Below are positions 55,010-64,000 of a stretch of DNA of 64,000 bases, one piece after another (positions within the stretch are counted from its first letter, which is position 1; each line of letters begins with the position of its first letter). The DNA is from Capsaspora owczarzaki ATCC 30864 (taxonomy: Eukaryota; Opisthokonta; Filasterea): the NCBI RefSeq assembly GCF_000151315.2, contig NW_011887293.1, forward strand, positions 1,729,552 to 1,793,551, in the 5' to 3' direction. Both the position numbers and the translations under genes were made by a program. The notes beneath the pieces were generated by a model. That model searched no databases and was not told the origin of the DNA. It saw nothing but the letters and a program-made list of their open reading frames with translations.

Positions 55010-56688
55010 TCACTTGCGCAGGACAGAGTTGAAGGCGGCTTCGGCAGCACCAGCCGTCACGCCGGCGACACCAAGCTCAATCAAAGCACCTTCAATCGCC
55101 CGCAAAGTCACAAGCAGATCGTCGCGAGAGGCCTGGAGTGCCGACACGCCCATGTGGCCAACGCGGAAGTACTCTGTCTTGATGGGGGCCAGCAATCCAC
55201 CGGTGATGACCGCACCACGAGCGCGCACTTTCGGCACAAGGTCGCCAGCCCCGACTCCTTGAGGGAAGCGGATGGCTGATAGGAGATGAGCAGCAGATGC
55301 GTGTGTCTTGGGGACCTGCGAAGAAGTCAAAGTGAGATGAAAGACCCGAGCAATTTTTTCTTTTGTGTTTGTTTGTTTGTTTGTTTGTTTGTTTACCAAA
55401 GTCAAGCCCATGGCCGCAATGCCAGCCTTGAACGCGTCACTGGCAAGGACTTGACGGGCAAACAGCGCAGACAAGCCGCCAGGGAAGCCAACCAAGTTGT
55501 CCAACGCCTTGTGCAGCGCAACAATCAGGTTGACCGCCGGCGTGGCAAAGTAGGAAGGCTGACGAGCCTCGTACGCCTTCATGATTGGGAGCCAGTTGGC
55601 GAGCGAGGCGTACCATCCAGTAACCGGCACCTTTCGTGCCACACGATCGTTGAACGCCGCCTAAAAATTGACCAGCCAAAACCGGATCAGGTGAAAGGCG
55701 TGTGTCGAAGCAAGCCCCAAAAAAAGCGTTTCCAAATGCAACGCCAAAGCGACCAAAAAGGCACGACCGATCAAAACAAGACAAAAGGGAAAACCAACAA
55801 GTGAGTGGTCAAGGTGAATGTCAGCATCCATGAAGCAGAGAGAGTCGAGAGAGTAGGATTGGAAGGTTTTTTGTGCAATTCTTACCATCGCACGCTCGCC
55901 GAGGACCATGAGAGCGAGACCAGCTGGGCATCCGATGGCCTTCTGTGACGCGGTGAATGCAACGTCGACGCCCCACTCGTCCATGCGGAGCTCCTCGCCA
56001 CCAATGGAGCAGACGCCGTCGACAGCAATCAGCGCGTTGGGCTGAGCAGCGCGAATGGCCGCGGCACACGCCTTGATGTCCGTCAGCACGCCGCTGGAGG
56101 TGTCCACATGCGTCAGCGTCACCAGGCTGAAGTGCGACGAGCCCGCAGCAGACAGGGCAGCGGTGATCTCGTCGACCGTCGGCGCAGTGCCAGGCTGCGA
56201 GGTGAGCGCCGTCGTGGCCACTCCGTACGCCTCCAAGCTGAAGCAATCCGACACACAACAAGCACACACACCCATACATCCATACATGCATCAGTTTAAA
56301 AGAACCCAAGGATTTCGCACGCTTGTTCTCATCGTGCAAGGAGGTCTCGGAATCTGAGATTTTCTGAGAGTTCTTAAGCACTTTTGCTTTACCAGTCGCG
56401 GAAGCGGTCGCCAAAGTAGCCGTTGGTGACGACGAGGGCGCGCTGGCCAGGTTCGACGAGATTGGCGGCAATGACGTCCCAGCCAATGGTGCCTGAGGCC
56501 GTGAGGATGAGCGGCTGGCCGGCCTTGCACTGGAAGACGTCGCGCATGAGCTCGAGCGAGCGGCCAAAGTGCTCAATCAAGCGCGGATCAGCGTGCGCCA
56601 TCGACGGCTCGCCCAGTGCCTCAAGCACCGACGCATCCAGCTCAGTGGGGCCGGGAATCATGACCAGCGGCGATTTCGAAGCAGACAT
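55010..56688 (-). CDS. AGXT: Alanine-glyoxylate / serine-pyruvate aminotransferase family
   Basis: PLP-dependent class V aminotransferase predicted to convert glyoxylate plus alanine to glycine plus pyruvate. Four exons: 56393-56688, 55886-56237, 55397-55660 and 55010-55315; 405 residues. Conserved features are MIPGPTELDASVLEALG, HADPRLIEHF, ILTASGTIGWDVIAANL, THVDTSSGVL, the PLP-contacting Asp in IAVDGVCSIGGEEL and the Schiff-base Lys in FTASQKAIGCPAGLAL. Near the end FRVGHMGVSA is diagnostic. There is no obvious mitochondrial presequence, and the C-terminus VLRK is not a good peroxisomal PTS1, so a cytosolic location is likely. It shares a 178-bp divergent spacer with the BipA gene. Confidence 0.92.
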
Positions 56689-56866
56689 GGTTGTGGTTTG
56701 TTTGTTTTTTGGTGAGGGTAGGAATTGGACTGAGCGACTGAGCGACTGAGAGCCTTTCGCTGAGAGAAAACGGTGCAAATGCACCACCCTCGTCGTATTG
56801 TTTGCGTGTTACAATTCTCCCATAGATTGATTCTTGTCCAGTCCCCTAAATCTGTCATCTCAAGTC
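56689..56866. promoter_or_regulatory. Compact bidirectional promoter region, AGXT and BipA
   Basis: Only 178 bp separate the two divergent start codons, so both promoters and leaders must fit here or overlap the genes. A short direct repeat (ACTGAGCG units) lies near 56729-56749. No specific factor site is claimed. Confidence 0.5.
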
Positions 56867-59635
56867 ATGTTGCTGGGTCGGAGCGTTGCATTGAAACTGG
56901 CATTGCGAGCACAGCATCGCTACAGTTCCCTTGCCGCGACTGCCTCGGTCGCTGTCTCTGCCTCTGGCTGTGTCGCCACTCCCACGACGACGACTGCTGC
57001 TGCCTGTGTTGCCGCTGCTGCTGCTGCTGCTGCCTGTGTTGCCGCTGCTGCTGCTGCTGCTGCTGTGCCTCGGCGTGCGCGGGCAAGTGCTGGCTGCTCG
57101 GTGCAATCGGTCAGGCGAATGTCTTCGCTGTCGGCACCGGTCCGTTCCGCCGCCGCTGCTGCTGCTCCTGCTGCTGCGACCACCGCCACTGCTGCTGGTG
57201 AGGGACCAATCGTGATGGGGTGCTTTGCATTCATCGTAGAGTAGCGTCCGAGGAAGTCGTCGCCTCCTCCCCCTGTTCGCACGGTTTTCACACGCGCGTG
57301 GTTCCATGTGCTTTTTTGACCCTTCGACTATTGCTCTAGCATTGGGCACTGATCCAGCGTCCAAGTCAAACCTCCGTCTTCCCACACACACACCCACACA
57401 CACACCCAGGACGATCATTGCTAGATCTCACTAGCATGATGCTGAAAGCACCTTCATTGAAAAAATGGTTCCATGTACAACTCACCTTGCTTCACCCCAT
57501 TTTTGGCGTTTGCCGGTAAACTCTGCTTTGCACAGACGCGGCGACCTCCGAGCTATCCTCGCGCCGGTTTCGAAATGTCGCGATCGTCGCTCACGTCGAT
57601 CACGGCAAGACGACGCTCGTGGACAAACTGATCAAGCAAGCCGGTATGTATTCATTTTGCGTTTGTGTCGACAAGCTCCTTGTTTTTTTTGTTGTTGTTG
57701 TTGTCGTTGTTTTTTCGGAACTAACGCAAACCCTTTGTTTGTGCCCTTGGACAAGTACAGGCAACAACGTCAGTGCTGATCGTGTCATGGATCATAATGC
57801 GCTGGAAAAGGAGCGTGGTATCACCATCATGTCCAAGGTGACGCGCGTCGAGTGGAAGGGCCACACTTTCAACATTGTCGACACTCCTGGCCATCAGGAT
57901 TTCGGAGGCGAAGTCGAGCGTGTCTTGAGCATGGTCGACAGTGAGTTTTAGGCCATGGAAGTTGTGTCTCCTGTTGCGGTCCGTGTTATTATGTGTTTTT
58001 GGCTAACTTTCTATGGTTGTTTGTTTTGTTTGCTTGTTTGTTTTTTTTTTTGTTTTGTTTTTCGTGCGAACAGCTGTCGTGCTGGTCGTCGACGCGACAG
58101 AAGGCCCCATGTCACAAACCAAGTTTGTGCTCATGAAGGCCCTCAAGAACAACTTGAATGCGATTGTTGTCGTGAACAAGGTGGACCGCGATTCTGCTCG
58201 CTTGCAGGATGACGAGGTTCAGAATGAAATCATGGAGCTGTTCATGATGCTCGACGCCAGCAACACACAACTCGAATACCCGCTGCTGTACGCTTCGTCG
58301 CGAGAGGGCTGGGCCATCAAAAACCTCTCTGATTCGCGCGAGCCTGGCATGACCCCGCTGTTGGACACCATCTTGGAGGCCGTCGCATCACCAAAGGTCA
58401 ACCCTGTCACGGATCCGTTCACAATGCTCGTGTCCAACATCGAGTACGACAATTTCGTGGGTCGCGTCATGCGTGGCAAGCTCTACTCGGGCACCGTGCG
58501 TGTCGGCGACCGCGTTCAAGTCTTGCATCCAGAAGCATCCACCAGCTCTGCGGAGGCGGCTGCACAGGCGGCGGCTGCCACCGTTGCCGAGGAGGGCCGC
58601 ATCACCAAGATCTTCTGCATGCGCGACGGTCTTGTCCGCCACGACCTGGCCGAGGCCATTGCGGGAGACATTGTCTCGGTCGCGGGTCTTCGTGGCAACG
58701 TGAACGACACCATCTGCCACGTTGGCGTCACCGCGGCCATTCCCGCCCTTCCGCTTGATCCCCCGACCATTGCCATGACCTTTAGCGTGAACGATTCGCC
58801 GCTTGGCGGCCAGGAGGGCAAGTTGCTCACGTCCACCCACATCCGAGAGCGACTTGTGCGTGAGGCCGAAAACAATGTTGCGATCGCCCTTCGCATCATG
58901 GGAGAGTCTGTGGAGGTGCACGGCCGTGGCGAGCTGCAGCTCGGCATCCTGATTGAAACGATGCGACGCGAAGGCTTTGAGCTGTCCATCTCGCCCCCGC
59001 GCGTGCTCTTCCGCCAGGAGGAGGGCAAGCGCTATGAGCCTGTCGAGGATTTGACGATCGATGTGGATTCGGAATTCTCGGGTATTGTGATTGACAAGGT
59101 GCAACTGCGCGGTGGCGAAATGGTCTCTTTCAAGGATATCGGCAGCAAGGTGCGACTCAACTTTATCGCACCCAGCCGCGGTCTGCTCGGCTATTCAAGC
59201 GAGATCAAGACCGATACGCGCGGCACTGCTGTTATGAACTCGATCTTCCACTCGTACAGACCTTTCAACACCAAGGTGCAGGTCGGCCCACGCAACGGCA
59301 AGCTTGTTTCCATGGCTGGCGGCAAATGCACCGCGTACGCTTTGAACGATCTCCAGGAACGTGGAACGATGTTTATCTCGCCCGGCGACGTGACGTACGA
59401 AGGCCAGGTTGTCGGAGAGAGCTCCCGTGCCCTTGATCTGGAGGTCAATCCCACTCGTGCCAAGAAATCCACCAACGTTCGCTCCAAGGTCAAGGATGAG
59501 AACGTCATCCTTACACCTCCGCGCGCCTTCTCTCTGGAGGAAATGATTTCGTATGTCAGCGAGGGAGAGGTCATAGAAGTTACGCCGACGTTGGTTCGCC
59601 TGCGCAAAAGCGCTCGAGGCGCCATCAAGCTTTGA
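56867..59635 (+). CDS. BipA/TypA-family translational GTPase with mitochondrial-type leader
   Basis: Ribosome-binding GTPase of bacterial origin related to EF-G; in bacteria it aids 50S assembly. Exons: 56867-57197, 57536-57643, 57761-57940 and 58074-59635; 726 residues against about 607 in E. coli. The first 110 residues are Arg/Ala/Ser-rich ([19 protein letters not shown]) with two near-identical Cys-Val-Ala8 blocks, consistent with import into mitochondria. G1 is AHVDHGKTT (130-137), switch regions include [11 protein letters not shown]3 is [16 protein letters not shown], and G4 is NKVDR. The BipA-specific C-terminal part has [45 protein letters not shown]-like [11 protein letters not shown] and [13 protein letters not shown]. 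An Ala/Glu insert lies near residue 355. The long acceptor tracts are T/G-rich. Confidence 0.93.
57000..57063 (+). repeat. Tandem ~30-bp duplication of a GCT-rich unit in the BipA presequence
   Basis: Two consecutive copies of a TGCCTGTGTTGCCGC-(TGC)n unit encode two Cys-Val-poly-Ala blocks. It is in frame and lies in the targeting leader, so it should not affect the GTPase. Confidence 0.85.
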
Positions 59636-59851
59636 GAAGCCGCTCCTTTTGTTTGATGAAATGCTAAAAAATTTGAAGAATTGTGTATTGGATGTGTGTG
59701 TGTGTGTTGATGAGCGAAAGAATGAATGGTACAGAAAACTCCTGTATGTAATACAACCGAACCCCCCTTCTCTTCCAGTTGACTGGAGAAACGGCTTATA
59801 CCTTGTTGGGTGGAATACTGTCAACAGATCCGAGTTTCAAAAGCGTGTTGT

Positions 59852-62800
59852 TTACGCGTAAACAGACCCACCCGAACCATTATACCGCCAAGCGCCGTCG
59901 TCGTGACGTTCGAAGAGTTTGGTGCGCCATTCAACTCCGCGCTCTTTGCGTTCCTTGGCCTCTGCTCGCTGCCGATCTTCCAACTTTGCCTTCGCGACAG
60001 TTGCTGCATCGACCTGGCGGCTCTTGAGCGCTTCCGTCACATCTTTCCACAATCTGTCCATGCCAGGCACGAGAGACAGAGAAGAGTAAGTCCTGGAAAG
60101 GGAACAAGCAAGGGCTAGAGCACTCTGAGCCAAAAAAAAACACACACAAGTACATACCGGCGTGACTCAAACTCGTTCTGGCTGGAAACTGGTGTCACTT
60201 GCTTCTTGATGATGCTCATGACCTTGGTGTTGAGGAAGACGGATGTTTGCTGAATAAACGGGACCAGAACAACCAAAAACGGGAGAATGAGTTTGCAGAA
60301 CAGTTAGTTTGTTGTTCTCTCTTCAAAGGCCGACTCTCGCCCTGGCTACGCACCCCTGTGGCCATATTTTTGCTCGAAATGACGCCATTCCACTCGCCAC
60401 TGAGCTTGATGATCGGCTTCGGCGACGAGACGTGCATGACTTCGGCCGAAACTTGGTGCGGCTTGCCACCGAAGGTTGGCTGTTCAAGAAGTGCAAAACA
60501 CACAAACCCGACGTCAGACGTGCTTTCCTTTTTGCGTGCAACAATCATAGGCATCCAAGGTTCGTTCGGCGTGCTTGCCTTGGCATGGAAATCGATGGTG
60601 GCCGAGAAGCCAGTTCGGGCGCACGTCAGAGTGGTCTTGCTGGCAAGCTCCACCCACGGAATGCTCAGAATGGAACGCGCGTACGCGCTCGGGAATGTGA
60701 GAACGTAGACTTCAGGCTGAGTTCCGGGAATTTGATTGGCCGCGGTCGGTTGAAGGGCAATGCGGGCCTCCCCCACGTTGATGACGCCAACCGACAAGCC
60801 GAGGAACTTGGACTTGGTCCAGATGTGAGCGTCAAGACGAATTTTGGTGTTGGGGCATTCGGCGTAGAATGCAGAGACTGCGCAATAGAAGATAGACGTT
60901 GCCGAAATATTAGGGGGGAGAGAGAGAGAGAGAGAGAGGTTGAACAAGCAACGCACAAAGCACACTGACCTGGTGGGTGATGGCTGATCTGCTCGGCCAC
61001 AAAGTTTAGAGGCCCGCCGTTCGGCGTGATGTACTGACAGCGGAAGGTCTCTCCAAGAATCGGGTTGTAGGGCTTCTTGGCCACGGAACTCTGGATCAAA
61101 AACAAAACGGAAGGGAAAAATAAATCGACAGTCGAAGAGCGCCAAGCAACAGAAGTGAGGTGATGACAAACCTTTCGTCCCACATGGAAAGCCGAGAGAT
61201 ACCAGCGCAGAACTTCCATAAACCGAGTGCGAGGATCCGGTAGTTGCGCGACTCTGTGAGAAGATCAACAATCACAAGTTGACCCGAAAACCAAAAATAA
61301 CACAAACAAGAAAAACAAGAAAAACAAGAAAGAAAAAAAAAAAAACAAGGAAAACAAAAACCATCAAGTGAGAGGCAGTTCATGCAAGTCATGCTCAAAA
61401 CCAAACGAGAAAGAACATACCCAACAAAAATATCCGGATGAGCCATAAAGTCGGCGTACATCTCCAAGAGCGACCGCTTCTCGAGGATGAACGTGGGCAG
61501 CACGACTTTGGTGAGGTCCATGCCGATGCGCAGCTGCGACAGTATGTGCATCAGTACGCTCTTGTCTGCATCTTCAGAGTCCTCTTCCTCGTCGTCAGAG
61601 TCCAGAATGGCTTGGGATTCGTCTTGATCGCTGTTGTAGCCATCCGCGCCAAGATCGGCCTCCGTCGTCTCCTGTTCTTCGCCAGGCTTGCTGATTTCGG
61701 GAACCGACGGCTCTCCGGTGCTGGTCGCAGTGAGAGTGGTTGAATCATCACCCGACACAAGGTCTGACTGCGCATCGTAGAATGAAGTATCGCTGTCCAC
61801 CGACTCTGACGAAATCGACCTCGCCAGTGTCGGCTTTTTCAACGGGCCGGAAGAAGTGCTGTCTCGCCGAGTCGTTGCTTCTGCGTGAGTGACAGGCTGC
61901 GGCGAGGGCGGAATGGACAACGATCGCAACGGAGTCGGAGCCTTGCCCGCCGCCACCTCAACCGCGTGCACGGCGTAATCGAGGCTTTTGATCATGGCGT
62001 GCGCAGAAGCCTTCACCAACAACGCAGTCTCCCGAGCTTCCTCGGAGGCGGATGCACCAAGAATTTCCAAGAGCGAGTCCACCTGCTGTTGCATGACATG
62101 CGAGTAAGAACGAGCCTCGGAGGCTTTGGCAATTGCAGACGCCAACGCACGCGTCTGCTGCACGCCAGCGATGGCCGAGACGGTTGCCGACCCGGAAGAC
62201 GACGAGGCCGATGCATCCAATGCAGATGCGGGTTGACCTGCAGACCCAGCCACAGTAGCGTTGGAGTCAGCAGCAGCAGCGGCAGCGTTCGGGTGCGCTT
62301 TGTGGGCCTGTTGGATGTGCAGCTGGTGACTCAGGCGAGAGCGTGCCTGAATGTCAATCTGGACCTTCATGAGTACGTGATGCCAGCGTGCACGTTCCTT
62401 GGTGTCTCTGGCACGCAAATGAAACGTGCGCACGCCTGGAGCAGTCACCATGAATTGGTCGTCGCTGGACTCGTCCAGAATAATTGTGGCGAGCTTGAGA
62501 TGCAGACCTGCCTTGGCTGTTCCTTGCTGTTCAGAGAGAGGGGAGAGAGTGTTAGTAATTCAAGCAGGATTTGCGGACAAGTCATTCCCTCAGATCAATG
62601 AAAGATCTCGCCACCCGTTCTTCCTTCTTTTTGTTTCCCTTTTTCCCTTTTCGGGTGGACTTGAGACTCGACTCTCAAGTCAATCTGAGTTCCAAGGTCG
62701 GGCGTGGCACAAAGCGTTTCGGGTTGATTTTGTGTGCGCGCTTTTTGATCGGCTCTTCCATTCGAGGTGTTCTTATTTTTCATGTTTTGGTTTGGTTTGT

Positions 62801-63323
62801 GTAAATCTTGATGCTTCCTGAATCCTATGTCGCCTCTCTTATCCCTGGTTTGGGGACAGAGTCGAGCAGCAGCAGCGGGAATGATGTGCACATTTCTTAC
62901 CTTCTTCTTTCCAACGTAATAATCGAGCGTGCCTTCCTCGGGGTCGAGCACCAGCCATCGACCCTGCCACACAGTCACTATGATCAATTCATCACAAACA
63001 CACAAGGAATACAGAGAGCAAAGAACGCAACATTGCGCACACACAACCAAGAAGATTGTCAGTTTCAAAAAAAAAAAAAAAAAAAAAAAAGTAACAATAG
63101 TGCTGACGCGCAAGAGCCGACAAGCGCTCAAAGCTGTGTTACCGTAGTTGGTCCACTTCTCGACCGGCCCTTCGATGGTGCCTGAATCAGTGACAATGGG
63201 GAACTCGCGTGGGTGGCTGGAGTTGGAACTCGCGTTGCTGGAACGCTGCTGATGCTGCTGATGCTGGTGCTGAGGATGCAGTGCTGGAACGGACGCCTCG
63301 AGGCCGCCCATCCCGCTCATCAT
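59852..63323 (-). CDS. Oxysterol-binding protein (PH domain plus ORD)
   Basis: Sterol/PI4P exchange protein of membrane contact sites. Eight exons: 63143-63323, 62901-62977, 61421-62526, 61172-61253, 60970-61090, 60354-60877, 60158-60249 and 59852-60053; phases close for 794 residues. The N-terminus has His-Gln dipeptide runs. A PH domain at about 50-155 shows [28 protein letters not shown] and [20 protein letters not shown] helical region and an acidic linker follow. The ORD shows [22 protein letters not shown]-type entry, [14 protein letters not shown], and the OSBP signature [13 protein letters not shown], split by an intron exactly after the first Val base. The C-terminal helix is [18 protein letters not shown] with [13 protein letters not shown] see no clear FFAT motif, but did not check exhaustively. 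Confidence 0.93.
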
Positions 63324-63523
63324 TTCGCGCTTCCAACAATCAAGGGAATAGACTGGTTTGCAAAAAATTTAAGAGAATCAAAAACAAAAAAAAATTACAA
63401 CGGGGTCTGAGTGATGGAAGGAGCGAGTGGACAAACGAAAGAACGACATGATTTCAACAAAAATACAGCAGACAGCAGGTTCAGTTGCCGTTTCTTTCAT
63501 ACCGTACGCTTGTCTTGAACACG
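63324..63523. promoter_or_regulatory. 200-bp bidirectional promoter region
   Basis: Only 200 bp separate the OSBP start (63323, minus) from the next start (63524, plus). It includes a short A tract near 63385. No specific factor site is claimed. Confidence 0.4.
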
Positions 63524-63614
63524 ATGCTGAGTGCTCGTCTTTCGCTTATCAAAGCAGCATTCCGTGGTGCTGCTTCATGTACTACCACGACTCTTGCGCC
63601 GAAACGTCTGCATG
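63524..63614 (+). CDS. First exon of a gene with mitochondrial-type presequence (rest beyond window)
   Basis: ATG at 63524 opens 30 codons reading MLSARLSLIKAAFRGAASC then TTTTLAPKRLH. They are Arg/Lys/Ala/Thr-rich with no acidic residue, as in matrix-targeting peptides. The exon ends at a good donor (CATG then GTAAGG) at 63615. No convincing second exon is visible before 64000, although GACAG at 63991-63995 could be an acceptor. The mature protein cannot be identified from this window. Confidence 0.55.
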
Positions 63615-64000
63615 GTAAGGTTCTTGATCTTGTTTCCGTCCACCGGCGTCCCTTCCCGCTTCCCTGTGCTGCTGGTCAGTGAGAGCAACGCGCGGTGTAC
63701 CTCCACCGTCGTTGTGTGGCGTGCATGCGCGCCAACGTTCGGCCAAATGTTGTTTCTCGCTTTTGTGCTGAGTTTCGCCTCATTACCGGGCATCAGGGCC
63801 CCTAGACTCGCGCTGCGCCCCTTGTCCACAATGCCAACTCCATCACCTGCGTACTAGCAGCTGGTGACTGGTGTGCGTCGTCTCTTTCGGCTTGAAGCCT
63901 TGTCTCGGCTCCGTTGTTTTTAACCAAATTAAGCGATCATTTGTCTCTTGGCGATCGCAATCCTTCTCGACGTCTCGACTTGAATGTGTGACAGCAAGTG
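63615..64000. other. Presumed first intron of the right-edge gene
   Basis: About 385 bp after the donor at 63615. The ORFs crossing it on both strands are short and not conserved-looking. No other feature is seen. Confidence 0.35.

Overview
This is nuclear DNA of a unicellular eukaryote with a compact, intron-rich genome. Genes are separated by about 0.2 to 1.5 kb, introns are mostly 45-300 nt with GT-AG ends, coding exons are GC-rich, and spacers carry long A/T homopolymers. The gene set points to an opisthokont-grade protist, possibly a filasterean such as Capsaspora: calpain-7 with an MIT domain, erlin, TEP1, a cNMP/RA-domain RapGEF, an FBXL2/20-type F-box protein ending in a CaaX box, and a metazoan-type selenocysteine thioredoxin reductase. 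The species assignment is inference from gene content only. Exon coordinates below were derived by hand from splice signals, reading-frame phase and recalled family conservation. Most multi-exon models close with exact phase.

Layout. 0-2.5 kb: DNA topoisomerase II (minus, running off the left edge). 2.9-4.3 kb: ankyrin-repeat protein (plus). 4.5-6.8 kb: thioredoxin reductase (plus) whose real C-terminus is Gly-Cys-Sec-Gly, with a SECIS-like hairpin near 7.1 kb. 7.4-11.2 kb: calpain-7 (minus). 11.5-12.0 kb: an unidentified, apparently broken minus-strand locus. 12.4-13.4 kb: MOB1 (minus). 13.4-15.3 kb: homopolymer-rich spacer. 15.3-17.3 kb: erlin (plus). 18.0-20.5 kb: F-box/LRR protein (plus). 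20.7-22.1 kb: bacterial/organellar-type tRNA m7G methyltransferase (minus). 22.3-23.7 kb: Nudix protein (plus). 24.1-25.7 kb: uroporphyrinogen decarboxylase (minus) with two structural anomalies. 25.9-35.4 kb: a single-exon 3155-aa TEP1-like protein (minus). 35.8-40.5 kb: RapGEF (minus). 41.6-43.3 kb: proteasome deubiquitinase PSMD14/Rpn11 (plus). 43.7-44.3 kb: ribosomal protein eL29 (minus). 45.0-46.0 kb: an unrecognised protein with a mitochondrial-type N-terminus (plus). 46.4-48.4 kb: CDF zinc transporter (minus). 48.5-49.5 kb: small overlapping ORFs of uncertain status. 51.6-54.8 kb: V-ATPase subunit a (plus). 55.0-56.7 kb: alanine-glyoxylate aminotransferase family (minus). 56.9-59.6 kb: mitochondrial-type BipA/TypA GTPase (plus). 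59.9-63.3 kb: oxysterol-binding protein (minus). 63.5 kb onward: first exon of a gene with a mitochondrial-type presequence (plus, leaving the window).

There is no operon-like grouping. The genes are independent housekeeping and signalling functions, many arranged head-to-head (for example AGXT/BipA 178 bp apart and OSBP/last gene 200 bp apart) or tail-to-tail. No CRISPR array, intact transposon or viral gene was seen. The most notable points are: the selenoprotein with its own recoding element; a UROD gene whose frame-breaking 20-bp duplication is exactly compensated by retention of a 49-nt intron; the giant intronless TEP1-like gene with three RGG-rich inserts; and a 10-nt microexon in erlin.
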